Positions 53,589 to 63,042 of a stretch of 64,000 bases of DNA are shown in pieces; positions within the stretch are counted from its first letter, which is position 1, and each line of letters starts with the position of its first letter. The translations under genes were made by a program, and so were the position numbers. This DNA is from Lachnospiraceae bacterium (GTDB lineage: Bacteria; Bacillota; Clostridia; Lachnospirales; Lachnospiraceae), in assembly GCA_017623215.1 (NCBI GenBank), contig JAGAPO010000041.1, positions 1 to 64,000 on the forward strand, written 5' to 3'. The notes below the pieces were generated by a model. It made no database searches. It saw only the letters and a program-made list of their open reading frames with translations, and was not told where the DNA came from.

Positions 53589-55055
53589 ATGTACGAGGAA
53601 AGAGTCAGAAAGCTTACAGCGAATCTGGAGGATTATGCTTATTATAAGGCTGTATTTTCCGAGGACGAGCAGGAGGCACAGTATCATTACACCGAGTACC
53701 AGCGGGCAAAGGAGCGTGGAATTGCGCAGAACACGGTGCTTCGGGATGGGGAAGAGAAGGGAATCTATTATCGGGTGTTCGCATTCCCGACAGAGGGAGG
53801 GCGTGCTGACGAGACTTCGCTTTCCCAAGAGACTGTGAAGGCGCTTGCGGACGCGATCGACAAGGTATCCTTTGATGAGCTTGTAAGGGAGACTGTGGAG
53901 CCGAAGGGGTTCTCGACGCTCTTTGATGAGGGCGGAGATGGGAGCCTGGAGAGCGTGTGTCACAGGTTCCCCGGTATTGGGATCGGCGTGATTGCTTCCG
54001 AGAAGAAGGAAGAGATCGAGTGCCCGGTAACGGTGTATGTGAAGGACGAGTTGGGAGTGATGTTCTGGGCAGTTGCGGACAAGTATATTGACGTGGAATA
54101 TGAACGGGGGAGCGCAGGCTATGAGGAATCGGAGAATGCTCTGTTCGAATTATTCGGAACGATGATGGAGAGCGCGATTCAGAACCAGTGTGCGGACGAT
54201 CCGGAGAAGCAGCGGGAGTTAAGGGCTGCGATGGATTCTCTGATGAAGCAGTTCGGAGCGGATTCGGAGGAGTTCGGTTCGGAAGCAGCGATGGAGGATG
54301 AGGACGGAATTCCCGGTTCGGAGGATGACTGGGCGGCATTGTCCTTTGAGGAATATAAGGAGATATTGAACGAGGTCATGGAGCTGCCGGAAGAGGAGCC
54401 GGAAGCGGTTTCGGAGGAGGCTCCATATTGGAAGCGTTTTGCAGTGCTGCTTTCCGCGCTCAGTGCAAAGACCTGGAAGTTCCCGGTGGATACGCTGGAG
54501 CTTGGAAAGGCGACGCCTGTGAAAGAGAAGCGCGTCAGAGAGATACTGGATGACGCCTGGGGCGTAAAGACCAGGGAGGATCTGATTAGCACGCTCGACT
54601 GGCTGTTCAAGGAGGGACAGACGGAGGATTACCGCATGTATTATGAGGCGGAATCGGTGGAGGATGTTCTGCTTGAGGATATGGAGCCGGAGGAGGAGCG
54701 CGCTGCCCGCGCGGAATACCGGGTGGTAAGTAAGATGCGGGATGTCACGAACATGAATACCATGCTTGCCTGGGATCTCGGAAGAGGCGTCATGCTTGCA
54801 AGACTTGGATATTTTGCAGGAATGCTGACCAGGCGGGAGACGGAGCAGATGCTTTCCGATATCGCGGTGGGCCTTACGGGAATCTTTTCCTCCTGGAGAG
54901 AATACGCTGCGGCGTATCTGTTCGGGGCAATGTACTGGAGCTATCCGGACTCCTCGAAGGCGGATACCTCGGAGCTGTTCATCGATCTGTATCATATGGT
55001 GAAGGAGCTGCTGGCAGAGAACGGGGAGTGGAGAAGGAATCCCTGGATAGAGTGA
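53589..55055 (+). CDS. DUF1266 domain protein
   Basis: A 488-residue, highly acidic soluble protein. The first 190 residues form a domain I do not recognise (LEDYAYYKAVFSEDEQEA, FWAVADKYIDVEYERG). A Glu/Asp-rich middle follows (EEFGSEAAMEDEDGIPGSED). The C-terminal 220 residues fit DUF1266: WGVKTREDLISTLDWLFKEG and AWDLGRGVMLARLGYFAGML, then FSSWREYAAAYLFGAMYW. Function unknown. GGGAGG precedes the ATG. It lies about 130 bases after the HAD gene with no clear promoter between. Confidence 0.78.
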   Translation: MYEERVRKLTANLEDYAYYKAVFSEDEQEAQYHYTEYQRAKERGIAQNTVLRDGEEKGIYYRVFAFPTEGGRADETSLSQETVKALADAIDKVSFDELVRETVEPKGFSTLFDEGGDGSLESVCHRFPGIGIGVIASEKKEEIECPVTVYVKDELGVMFWAVADKYIDVEYERGSAGYEESENALFELFGTMMESAIQNQCADDPEKQRELRAAMDSLMKQFGADSEEFGSEAAMEDEDGIPGSEDDWAALSFEEYKEILNEVMELPEEEPEAVSEEAPYWKRFAVLLSALSAKTWKFPVDTLELGKATPVKEKRVREILDDAWGVKTREDLISTLDWLFKEGQTEDYRMYYEAESVEDVLLEDMEPEEERAARAEYRVVSKMRDVTNMNTMLAWDLGRGVMLARLGYFAGMLTRRETEQMLSDIAVGLTGIFSSWREYAAAYLFGAMYWSYPDSSKADTSELFIDLYHMVKELLAENGEWRRNPWIE

Positions 55056-55121
55056 GAGAGCGCATTCGCGGGGAGAGAGTCAAAGCGGCGATTTTTGCAC
55101 ACATAAGTCACAAGATTGCGG

Positions 55122-55150
55122 TTGACAGCCCCCGAAATATGAGGTATAAA
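55122..55150 (+). promoter_or_regulatory. strong promoter of the GH94 gene
   Basis: Consensus TTGACA (55122-55127), 17 bases, TATAAA (55145-55150), 40 bases before the start codon. Confidence 0.85.
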
Positions 55151-55189
55151 GAAATATAATATACTTTCAAAAACGAAAGGAGAAGCAGA

Positions 55190-57469
55190 ATGTATCAATT
55201 TCATAACGAAGTACGAGAAATCAGCTTTGACAATTACAAGACACCGACCCCGTGGATGAATTATCTGTCCAACGGAACATTCCACACGATGATGAGCCAG
55301 GCGGGCGGCGGTGTTGCGTTTTACAAATCCCCCCAGATCTGGAGAATCAACCATTACAGATTCTTCCATCTGCCTACTGACAGAAGCGGTTTTTATACAT
55401 ATATCAAAGACGGAGAGGATATCTGGTGCCCGACGAACGAGCCCTGCAGGAATAAGCCGGAGCAGTGGAAGTCCACGCACGGTATGGGCTATACCCGTTT
55501 TGAGGCGGAGAAGAAGGGCGTGGCAGTAACCGCGAATTATTTTGTCGGAAAGCTTGAGAACGCGTTAATCTGGAATCTGAAGCTGACTTCGAAGGAAGAT
55601 AAGACCGTAACCATCTTCCCTTATGTGGAGCTTGGCATGATGGAGTTCATGAGAGAGCTGCAGTGGCAGTGCTACAACAAGCATCAGCTTTCGGCATATG
55701 CGCTTGGTGACGATATTCTTGTCTATAAGTACGGCGTAGAGACGCAGCCGAAGCCGGATGAGACTCCGCTGGTATATTTTGCATGTAACGCGCCGGTCGC
55801 ATCGTATGACTGCGATCGCGATGAGTTCGTCGGCTCCTACCGCAGCGAGGAGAATCCGGTCAGAGTAGAAGAGGGCGCATGCTCCGGATCGACTCTGTAC
55901 GGCGGAGATCCCTGCTTTGCTCTGCAGTTGAATGTGGAGTTAAAGGCAGGAGAGGAGAAGGAGATCAACATCTTCCTCGGAACCGCGATGACGGAAGAGG
56001 AGATTCTGAAGTGTGTGGCTCACTGCAGAGAGAATGACTTTGTTGAGAAGTCCTTCGCAATCGTAAAGGAAGAGTGGGATACCTTCTTAAGCAAGTTCCA
56101 GTGTGAGATCCCGGATAAGGATGCCGAGACGATGATCAACATCTGGAATCCCTACCAGGCGGAGAAGAACTTCAAGTTCTCGAGAAATATCAGCTATTAC
56201 GCAACCGGTACCTTCCGCGGCGTCGGCGTAAGAGATACCGCGCAGGATATTCTGTCGATGGTGCCGTTTGATCTGAGAAGAGCGAAGGATAAGTTAAACC
56301 TGTTATTTACCCAGCAGTATCAGGATGGTCACTGCAACCATTACTGCTTCCCGACAGAAGGCTGGGAGCCGGTTACCAGAATCCATTCGGACAACCACCT
56401 GTGGCTGGTTATGACCTGCTATCACATCGTGATGGAGGAAGGTAAGTTAGATTATCTGGACGAGGTTGTAGAGTTCTACGACGGCGGTCAGGCAACCGTA
56501 TGGGAGCACATCAAGAAGTCGATCGATTTCTGCCTTGCGAACCTTGGCGAACACGGCTTCCCGCTGATGCTTTCCAGTGACTGGAACGACATGCTTTACA
56601 AGGTATGCCGCAAGGGCAAGGGTGAGAGCATCTGGACCTCCATGCAGTTCGGTACCGTACTTCCCATGATCGCAGAGCTTGCAAAGCTTAAGGGAGAGGA
56701 CGGCCAGAAGTACCTTGATATCTATGAGACCCAGAAGAAGCTCGTGAATGAAGTTGCATGGGACGGCGACTGGTTCCGTCGCTGCATCACGGATGAGGGA
56801 CGCTTTATCGGCTCGAAGGAAGAGCCTCAGGCAAAGATTTGGCTGAATGCACAGAGCTGGTCCGTTATCAGTAAGATGGGCGATCCGGAGAAGCAGGAGA
56901 GAGCCATGGACTGCGTAAAGGAATACCTTGATACCGACCTCGGAATCAAGAAGATTCATCCGTCGATGAAGGATTACCCGTCCAAGGAGGATCCGCTGAC
57001 TTACTATAACAAGGGCTGCGGCGAGAACGGAAGCGTATTCTGTCACGCGAACACCTGGGCGATTATCGCAGAGTGTATGTTAAAGCATCCGGAGCGCGCT
57101 TACAAGTATTATCATCAGCTGCTTCCGATGGTAGCGCAGGCAAAGGCAGGCGAGTGGAGATATAAGGCGGAGCCTTATGTATATGCATCCAACATTTTCG
57201 GACCGGAGAGCGATAAGTTCGGTCTTGCGAACGTATCGTGGCTGACCGGAACCGCTGCCTGGATGTACATCGCGGTTACCCAGTATATGTTCGGTATCCG
57301 TGCTCATTATGACGGACTTGAGATCGATCCGTGCCTTGCGCCTGAGATGCTTCCTGCCAAGGTTACAAGAGAATTCAGAGGCTGCAGGTACGAGATTACG
57401 ATTACAAAGAATGAGAAGGTCTTTATTCCTTATGAAGAAGGAAGAACAGAGCTGAAGGTTGAGATCTGA
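55190..57469 (+). CDS. GH94 disaccharide phosphorylase
   Basis: A 759-residue cytoplasmic inverting phosphorylase that cleaves a beta-linked disaccharide with phosphate to give sugar 1-phosphate. N-terminal beta-sandwich: ISFDNYKTPTPWMNYLSNG, FYKSPQIWRINHYR. The (alpha/alpha)6 barrel carries TGTFRGVGVRDTAQDIL (about 343-359), the active-site Asp motif SSDWNDML (D464/D467), QSWSVIS, and GENGSVFCHANTW with GLANVSWLTGTAAWMYIA. Cellobiose, chitobiose and laminaribiose phosphorylases share this family, so the substrate cannot be assigned. AAAGGAGAAG precedes the ATG. A long hairpin follows. Confidence 0.92.
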   Translation: MYQFHNEVREISFDNYKTPTPWMNYLSNGTFHTMMSQAGGGVAFYKSPQIWRINHYRFFHLPTDRSGFYTYIKDGEDIWCPTNEPCRNKPEQWKSTHGMGYTRFEAEKKGVAVTANYFVGKLENALIWNLKLTSKEDKTVTIFPYVELGMMEFMRELQWQCYNKHQLSAYALGDDILVYKYGVETQPKPDETPLVYFACNAPVASYDCDRDEFVGSYRSEENPVRVEEGACSGSTLYGGDPCFALQLNVELKAGEEKEINIFLGTAMTEEEILKCVAHCRENDFVEKSFAIVKEEWDTFLSKFQCEIPDKDAETMINIWNPYQAEKNFKFSRNISYYATGTFRGVGVRDTAQDILSMVPFDLRRAKDKLNLLFTQQYQDGHCNHYCFPTEGWEPVTRIHSDNHLWLVMTCYHIVMEEGKLDYLDEVVEFYDGGQATVWEHIKKSIDFCLANLGEHGFPLMLSSDWNDMLYKVCRKGKGESIWTSMQFGTVLPMIAELAKLKGEDGQKYLDIYETQKKLVNEVAWDGDWFRRCITDEGRFIGSKEEPQAKIWLNAQSWSVISKMGDPEKQERAMDCVKEYLDTDLGIKKIHPSMKDYPSKEDPLTYYNKGCGENGSVFCHANTWAIIAECMLKHPERAYKYYHQLLPMVAQAKAGEWRYKAEPYVYASNIFGPESDKFGLANVSWLTGTAAWMYIAVTQYMFGIRAHYDGLEIDPCLAPEMLPAKVTREFRGCRYEITITKNEKVFIPYEEGRTELKVEI

Positions 57470-57572
57470 GACATCTGACAAGCGCAGAAGTGAGAACCCA
57501 AAGAAGTCAGAAGACGGACGTTGAGAGCCTGTCAGGGAGACAGGAGGGCTAACGTTTAGAATAAGCAAAAGA

Positions 57573-57622
57573 ACAGGGTATTGTGGAATCCGGAATGGAG
57601 TACGGATTCTGCGATACCCTGT
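57573..57622 (+). terminator. long hairpin after the GH94 gene
   Basis: ACAGGGTATTGTGGAATCCG (57573-57592) pairs with 57603-57622 except for a small internal loop. No T tract follows. Confidence 0.5.
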
Positions 57623-57652
57623 AATAATTCAGAAAGTAACAATTTTGAGCGA

Positions 57653-57698
57653 ATGTCATATATTTTCCCTTTTTTTGTCTGTTGGAATCCGGTATAAT
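57653..57698 (+). promoter_or_regulatory. yesN-type promoter with conserved upstream motif, copy 1
   Basis: ATGTCA (57653-57658), two bases, TATTT, one base, CCC and seven T then G, with TATAAT (57693-57698) exactly 40 bases after the motif start. Copy 2 at 60841 matches 22 of the first 25 bases and has identical spacing. There is no good -35 hexamer, so an activator is likely. Confidence 0.7.
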
Positions 57699-57744
57699 TT
57701 GTATTAATATGGGGATAGTGCAAGACGTTGGAGGTTGCGGAGAG

Positions 57745-58833
57745 ATGGAATATTATAAACTTATTATTGCAGACGATGAAAGGATGATTCGAAAGGGTCT
57801 GGTGAATAACATCAAATGGAATGATATGGGATTCGAGGTTGTGGGCGACTTCATAGACGGGGAGGATGTAATCGCGTGGCTGAAGGAGCAGAACGCGGAT
57901 GTTGTATTCACAGACGTTTCGATGTGTCAGGTGTCGGGCCTTGCGGTGGCGAGATGGGTTCGGGAGAATAAGCCGTGGATTCGGGTTGTTATTATCAGCG
58001 GTTATAAGGAATTCGAATATGTAAAAGAAGCCATACAGGTTGGCGCGGTGGATTATATCCTAAAGCCGGTGAAGCCGCAGGAGATCGAGAAGGTATTTCG
58101 GAAGCTGAAAGAAGAGCTCGACCAGGAGAAGCGAAAGAAGGACAAGAATGTGAACGCGCTGTTCTCTTACCGGGACGATGTGGAATGCGCGAAGGTACTG
58201 GAGATTGAGGACGGGCTGATTGAGACTGTGGTGAGCGGGAATTCGGAAAAATCGGAAAACGTATATCAATCGTGGAATACAGCCATTCATAAAGTGCTCT
58301 GGGAATATGTACCGCTTCTGATTCTGCATGCGATCGACGAATTATATGATCGGATCGACAGATCGGGAATTCATCTGAGTGAAGATCTGGAGAAGGATGC
58401 AAGTTATCGGAAAATCAGCAGTGTCTGGGGAGAAGAGCTGATTGAGAAGGCGGGAGAGATTATCTGCGATATCGCAGCGGACATAGAAAGCAGGAAGAGT
58501 ACCTTGGCTGAGAATGTAATTGTGAAGGCGAGGGAATACATTGATAAGCATCTGGCGGAGAATTTCGGGGTGGAGGATCTTGCGGCATATGTATTTTTGA
58601 ACCGCAGTTACTTTTCAAGGGAATTTAAGAATGAAACCGGAGTAAGCGTAACGGATTATATCATACAGAGAAGAATGGAGAAAGCGGCGGAGCTGATTCG
58701 ACTCGGGGAGCTGCCAACAGAGAAGGTCGCTGAGATGGTGGGATATACGGATGTAAAATATTTTCAGCGATCCTTTAAGAAATATACCGGATGCACGATA
58801 AGAGAATATCGGAATCTGCTGCGGAAAGAATGA
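57745..58833 (+). CDS. YesN-type response regulator with AraC output
   Basis: A 362-residue regulator. The receiver domain at residues 1-120 has the acidic pair ADDE, the phospho-acceptor Asp at D57 (VVFTDVSM) and Lys in VDYILKPVKP. A middle helical region follows. The AraC-type DNA-binding domain is at about 260-360 (FGVEDLAAYVFLNRSYFSRE, LPTEKVAEMVGYTDVKYFQR, ending FKKYTGCTIREYR). I start at 57745 with GGAGG 10 bases upstream; upstream in-frame codons do not resemble a receiver. It forms a two-component pair with the overlapping kinase and probably controls its own promoter and that of the importer at 60933. Confidence 0.9.
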   Translation: MEYYKLIIADDERMIRKGLVNNIKWNDMGFEVVGDFIDGEDVIAWLKEQNADVVFTDVSMCQVSGLAVARWVRENKPWIRVVIISGYKEFEYVKEAIQVGAVDYILKPVKPQEIEKVFRKLKEELDQEKRKKDKNVNALFSYRDDVECAKVLEIEDGLIETVVSGNSEKSENVYQSWNTAIHKVLWEYVPLLILHAIDELYDRIDRSGIHLSEDLEKDASYRKISSVWGEELIEKAGEIICDIAADIESRKSTLAENVIVKAREYIDKHLAENFGVEDLAAYVFLNRSYFSREFKNETGVSVTDYIIQRRMEKAAELIRLGELPTEKVAEMVGYTDVKYFQRSFKKYTGCTIREYRNLLRKE

Positions 58834-60674
58834 GTGATATGAAAGAGAAAAAGTCACATAGAAGTATATTTCAGAATTTGATTCAATATCGGCATAACAG
58901 TATTCTGATACGAAATTTTGGACTTGTATTTTTTATGATGCTGCTGCCCCTTCTGCTGCTTATATTAATTGTCAGAACGAATATGGACGAGATTGTGCAG
59001 CAGGAGATCAGCGAGGCGAATAATAACTCGCTGACGATTACGGCGAAGACGATGGATTCTATTTTGGATCAGATCTTTTCCTTTGCTTATTTTATGGAAA
59101 AAAGCGATTCTTATAAATGGCTGTATATGTCAGAGGAGTCAGAGCTGATAGAGCGATATGATGATATTTATGAAGACCGAATCCGTTCATATTCCCTGAT
59201 TGAGATGTATATTGATTCCATATATATTTATTTGGAAAAGAAAGAGCTTGTACTGAATAAGGATCAGGGAGGGGGAAAGGTATTCTCTTCCGAAGAGATA
59301 GAGGATTCCTCCTGGCTGAAATATTATAAAGAATATATGCAGGAAGGGGAGACAGGGAACTACATTTTTTGTTACAGAAACAAAAACGGCTATTATCCAA
59401 GGCTGCTGACCATGATGTGTCTGGATCGTATTGAGAAGAATACCGTGCAGGGAGCCGTTGTTGTTAATATTGATCTGAGAAAGCTCAATCAACATCTGGG
59501 ATTAAGCAAGAACAGCGAGCTGAAATTCTATACGATAGACGAAGAAGGGTATCTGTATTATACGAATGAGGAAGAATTGCTGAGTGAGGACGCGAAGGTT
59601 CCGGACAATATGGATTTTCTGTGGAAGGAGGATCTGACGGAGTCGCAGATCAGAGAGATGAATGGAGCCAGCTACGTCATTTCCATGCAGAAGAGTACAA
59701 ACTGGGGATTCCGGTATGTGCTGTGCAGCCCAATGTCCTTCTATGAAGAACGAATGGAACGGGTTGATATGATTATTCAGACGATAGTCATCCTGACGAT
59801 TGTAATGGGAATCCTGGTTGCCTATATTGTAACGCTGCATTCGTTTGCACCGATCCAGCGGATTATGAACGAAATCAGTATCCAGAATACCGTCGAGGAG
59901 GTATTTCTGGAAGAACAGTTTATCAACAAGGACGAAGACGAGGATGTTAAGAATGAGCTGCAGTATATTACCCGGACGGTGCGGGAGACCGGAAGGAAGA
60001 ATAAGCGTCTTAAGATGGAATCAGAAGTATGGATGAAAAAGCTGAATAATGCGCAGATGCTTGCTCTGCAGAGCCAGATCAATCCACATTATCTGTATAA
60101 TACGCTGGATGCCATTAACTGGGACGCGATTGAACAGCTGGGAAGCGACAACAGTGTGTCGGAGATGATAACGGATCTGGCGCAGTTCCTGAGAATCGGT
60201 CTGCAGCGTTCCAGCTATCTGATTCAGATTTCGGAGGAGCTGGAGCATGCGAAGCTCTACGTCAGGATTCTGAAAGCGCGTTATGAGGATTCGATTCGGG
60301 TGGAGTGGGACGTAGATGACGCGATTCTTTCTTACAAGGTGATCCGTCTGAGCGTTCAGCCTCTGATTGAGAATGCGCTCGAGCATGGCCTGCGTCCGAA
60401 GCGATACGAGGGTACGATTTGGATACGGGGCGGCGTCATGGATGATATTGTATATCTTTCCGTGGAGGATGACGGAGTTGGAATGGAGGAAGAGGATTGC
60501 ATTGCCTTTAACTGCGAACTGATGACGAACTATGAGGCGGACAGCGATCATGTTGGAGTGCGAAATGTAAATCAGAGAATGAAGATTCTGTTCGGAGATG
60601 ATTACGGAGTGAATCTGACCAGGAGAAGAGGGGGAGGAATGATTGTAAGGTTGATCTTTCCAAAATGTGAATAG
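58830..60674 (+). CDS. YesM-type sensor histidine kinase
   Basis: A 614-residue membrane kinase. Helix 1 (FGLVFFMMLLPLLLLILIV) is near residues 31-49, a sensor domain of about 260 residues lies outside, and helix 2 (MIIQTIVILTIVMGILVAYI) is near 315-334. A HAMP-like region and coiled segment follow. Then the His_kinase motif QSQINPHYLYNTLDAINW with phospho-acceptor H420, and the ATPase motifs PLIENALEHGL (N-box), VEDDGVGM and GVRNVNQRM. The start is the ATG overlapping the yesN stop (ATGA), indicating translational coupling. It likely senses an extracellular sugar. Confidence 0.9.
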   Translation: MSDMKEKKSHRSIFQNLIQYRHNSILIRNFGLVFFMMLLPLLLLILIVRTNMDEIVQQEISEANNNSLTITAKTMDSILDQIFSFAYFMEKSDSYKWLYMSEESELIERYDDIYEDRIRSYSLIEMYIDSIYIYLEKKELVLNKDQGGGKVFSSEEIEDSSWLKYYKEYMQEGETGNYIFCYRNKNGYYPRLLTMMCLDRIEKNTVQGAVVVNIDLRKLNQHLGLSKNSELKFYTIDEEGYLYYTNEEELLSEDAKVPDNMDFLWKEDLTESQIREMNGASYVISMQKSTNWGFRYVLCSPMSFYEERMERVDMIIQTIVILTIVMGILVAYIVTLHSFAPIQRIMNEISIQNTVEEVFLEEQFINKDEDEDVKNELQYITRTVRETGRKNKRLKMESEVWMKKLNNAQMLALQSQINPHYLYNTLDAINWDAIEQLGSDNSVSEMITDLAQFLRIGLQRSSYLIQISEELEHAKLYVRILKARYEDSIRVEWDVDDAILSYKVIRLSVQPLIENALEHGLRPKRYEGTIWIRGGVMDDIVYLSVEDDGVGMEEEDCIAFNCELMTNYEADSDHVGVRNVNQRMKILFGDDYGVNLTRRRGGGMIVRLIFPKCE

Positions 60675-60681
60675 ACGGATG

Positions 60682-60757
60682 CCCGAAGGGGCGAAGAAGG
60701 TCCGATTACGGCTGATTTCTGCGAACGGCCGTATCGGACCTTCTTCGTCTCTTCGGG
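60682..60757 (+). terminator. long hairpin after the kinase gene
   Basis: Arms 60682-60711 and 60728-60757 pair over almost 30 bases (CCCGAAG outer, CGAAGAAGGTCCGAT inner) with few mismatches. No T tract. It probably separates the kinase from the importer promoter. Confidence 0.6.
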
Positions 60758-60840
60758 CCGGATGGATGAAAGAGTACCGAATCGAAAAAATATATAAAAA
60801 AGCCGGATAAGATGCGGCAAAAAATGTGAATATTGCACCG

Positions 60841-60886
60841 ATGTCACGTATTTACCCTTTTTTTGAGTCCTGCAAAGTGATATAAT
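60841..60886 (+). promoter_or_regulatory. importer promoter with conserved upstream motif, copy 2
   Basis: ATGTCA (60841-60846), two bases, TATTT, one base, CCC and seven T then G, with TATAAT (60881-60886) exactly 40 bases after the motif start, the same as copy 1 at 57653. Start codon of the first permease follows at 60933. Confidence 0.7.
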
Positions 60887-60932
60887 CTTAATATGTCAAG
60901 AGAAGAAAGAACTGGATAGTTATTGAGGAGGC

Positions 60933-61907
60933 GTGACTGTGACGAAAAAATCAACTGCCCTGAGAGTGGGCAAAAAAAAGACTTTTAAGGACAGGCTTCA
61001 TGAGAGCCGGATTGGTTTTATGAAGAACTGGCAGCTGCTGGCGCTGTGTCTGCCGACGTTAATCGCGACGATTGTATTTGCGTACGTTCCGATGACGGGT
61101 GTTATTATGGCATTTAAGAATTACCGATTCGTGGATGGTATCTTCGGAAGTGCCTGGAACGGACTTAAGAACTTTGAGTTCCTGTTCAAGTCGTCCGAGC
61201 TGTGGCGTATCACGAGGAATACCGTATGCTATGAGCTTACGTTCATGATTCTGGGAACCGTGGTGAACGTGGCGATTGCGCTGCTGGCATTTGAGATTGA
61301 TAATAAGAAGTGCCTGAAGTTCTATCAGTGTGTAATTCAGTTCCCGAGATTCCTTTCCTGGGTTATCATCGGTTATGTTACATGGGTTATCCTGGATCCC
61401 AGATATGGTTTCTTAAAGCAGATTATTGAATACTTTGGCGGTACAAACGTTAATGTATATACCAAGCCGGGTTACTGGCCGTTCATCCTGATTTTCTGTA
61501 AGCTGTGGGCGGGCGTCGGAGGCGGAAGTCTGATGCACTACGCAAGACTGATTGGTATTGACCAGGAGCTGTATGAGGCGGCGAAGATTGACGGTGCGAA
61601 CAGATGGCAGCAGACGATTCATATTTCGCTTCCTGAACTGATTCCGCTTATCACGATTTTCTGGATTCTGGATATCGGAAGTATATTCAGCGGCGATTTC
61701 GGCCTTTTCTATCAGATTCCGAGAAATGTTACTCAGCTGTATGAAACCACGGATATTATTAACACTTACATTTATCGAGCATTAGAGACCGGTTCTTATG
61801 CGATGGGCGCTGCGGCAGGTTTTGCACAGTCGGTTGTCGGATTGGTTCTGACCCTGGTTACGAACAAGATTGTAGCCAAGATCTCTCCTGGTTCCGAGAT
61901 GTTCTAA
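60933..61907 (+). CDS. LplB-type sugar ABC permease
   Basis: A 324-residue CUT1-family permease of the LplB branch. Helix 1 is [20 protein letters not shown], then the LplB-like [20 protein letters not shown] and the EAA loop [20 protein letters not shown] (about 210-229). It ends in [25 protein letters not shown] precedes GTG 60933; a second GTG at 60939 is equally possible. It heads the importer operon controlled by motif copy 2. Confidence 0.92.
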   Translation: MTVTKKSTALRVGKKKTFKDRLHESRIGFMKNWQLLALCLPTLIATIVFAYVPMTGVIMAFKNYRFVDGIFGSAWNGLKNFEFLFKSSELWRITRNTVCYELTFMILGTVVNVAIALLAFEIDNKKCLKFYQCVIQFPRFLSWVIIGYVTWVILDPRYGFLKQIIEYFGGTNVNVYTKPGYWPFILIFCKLWAGVGGGSLMHYARLIGIDQELYEAAKIDGANRWQQTIHISLPELIPLITIFWILDIGSIFSGDFGLFYQIPRNVTQLYETTDIINTYIYRALETGSYAMGAAAGFAQSVVGLVLTLVTNKIVAKISPGSEMF

Positions 61908-61939
61908 TGACTTAATTATTGAATAGAAGAGGGTTGAAT

Positions 61940-62863
61940 ATGCGAAACACATCATTATTAAAAAAAGGCAATCGTTATAAGATTGGAATACATATCTTCT
62001 TTATCCTGTTTAGTTTATTATTCATCCTGCCGATGATTATGGTTGTGTCGGTATCGTTCTCAAGCGAGGATGCGGTTACCTCCACGTTCGGTGGTTACTC
62101 GCTTCTGCCGAGAGAATTCACGCTGGATGCTTATAAGCTGGCGTTCAAGAACCCGGAGACGGTTATCAATGGTTATATTGTAACAATCATTACATCCATT
62201 GCCGGTACCCTGCTGAATCTGATGTCAGCCGGTATGTGCGCATACGCGCTGGCAAGACCGAATTTCCGTTACAAGAAGATCGTTACCTTTATCGTATTCT
62301 TCACAATGCTGTTCGGCGGAGGTACGATTCCTACCTACATTATTTATACTAAGTATTATCATCTGGGCAATACCATCTGGGTTTATATCCTTCCGGCACT
62401 GTCAGGAGGAGCCTGGAATATCCTGATGATTCGTACCTTTATGCAGAGCCTTCCGGAGTCGCTGTTCGAGTCGGCAAAGATTGACGGCGCGGCAGAGCTT
62501 ACGATATTCTGGAAGATTGGTCTTCCGTTATCCAAGCCTGTATTCGCGACGGTTGCTTTCACGGGTCTGATTGGCAGATGGAACGACTGGTCAACTTCTC
62601 TGGTCTATATTCGTGATTCCAGATTATACACCCTGCAGTATTCCCTGCAGAAGATTCTGAACGAGGCTGAGTTCCTGAAAGCACTGGTAAAGAATCCACT
62701 CTTCCAGAATGCCGGTATCGACATTTCAGAGGTTGCGGCGGAGCCGACAGAGACATTAAAGTATGCGATGTGTGTTATCGCGGCGGGACCGATGCTTGTC
62801 ATCTTCCCGTTCTTCCAGAAGTACTTTGAGAAAGGTATGGTAGTTGGTGCTGTAAAGGGCTGA
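61940..62863 (+). CDS. YtcP-type sugar ABC permease
   Basis: A 307-residue CUT1-family partner permease. Helix 1 is IHIFFILFSLLFILPMIMVV, followed by VSFSSEDAVTSTFGGYSLLP, and the EAA loop is PESLFESAKIDGAAELTIFWK (about 177-197). Start ATG 61940 behind AGAGGG; a TTG at 61919 is in frame. It lies 32 bases after the first permease. Confidence 0.92.
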   Translation: MRNTSLLKKGNRYKIGIHIFFILFSLLFILPMIMVVSVSFSSEDAVTSTFGGYSLLPREFTLDAYKLAFKNPETVINGYIVTIITSIAGTLLNLMSAGMCAYALARPNFRYKKIVTFIVFFTMLFGGGTIPTYIIYTKYYHLGNTIWVYILPALSGGAWNILMIRTFMQSLPESLFESAKIDGAAELTIFWKIGLPLSKPVFATVAFTGLIGRWNDWSTSLVYIRDSRLYTLQYSLQKILNEAEFLKALVKNPLFQNAGIDISEVAAEPTETLKYAMCVIAAGPMLVIFPFFQKYFEKGMVVGAVKG

Positions 62864-62976
62864 GAAAGCCTGCGTTGTGGACGGACACACGGCCGGGGGG
62901 AAACGGTCTGTGTGAGAATGTACAGTTAGGAAAGATGACTGGCAGGGCAGCCGGACACGGCGGTACAAAAGCGGTT

Positions 62977-63012
62977 ATAAGGGAATTCTTGCTGGCATAG
63001 GGATTCCCTTAT
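62977..63012 (+). terminator. hairpin between permease and binding-protein genes
   Basis: ATAAGGGAAT (62977-62986) pairs perfectly with ATTCCCTTAT (63003-63012), with no T tract. Likely an mRNA stability or processing element ahead of the binding-protein gene. Confidence 0.45.
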
Positions 63013-63042
63013 GATAAATATATCTATATGGAGGAGATAGTT

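Noticed and set aside
53614-54339. Pro/Arg/Ser-rich minus frame opposite the DUF1266 gene
   Set aside because: Composition reflects the antisense of an acidic protein; no ribosome site.
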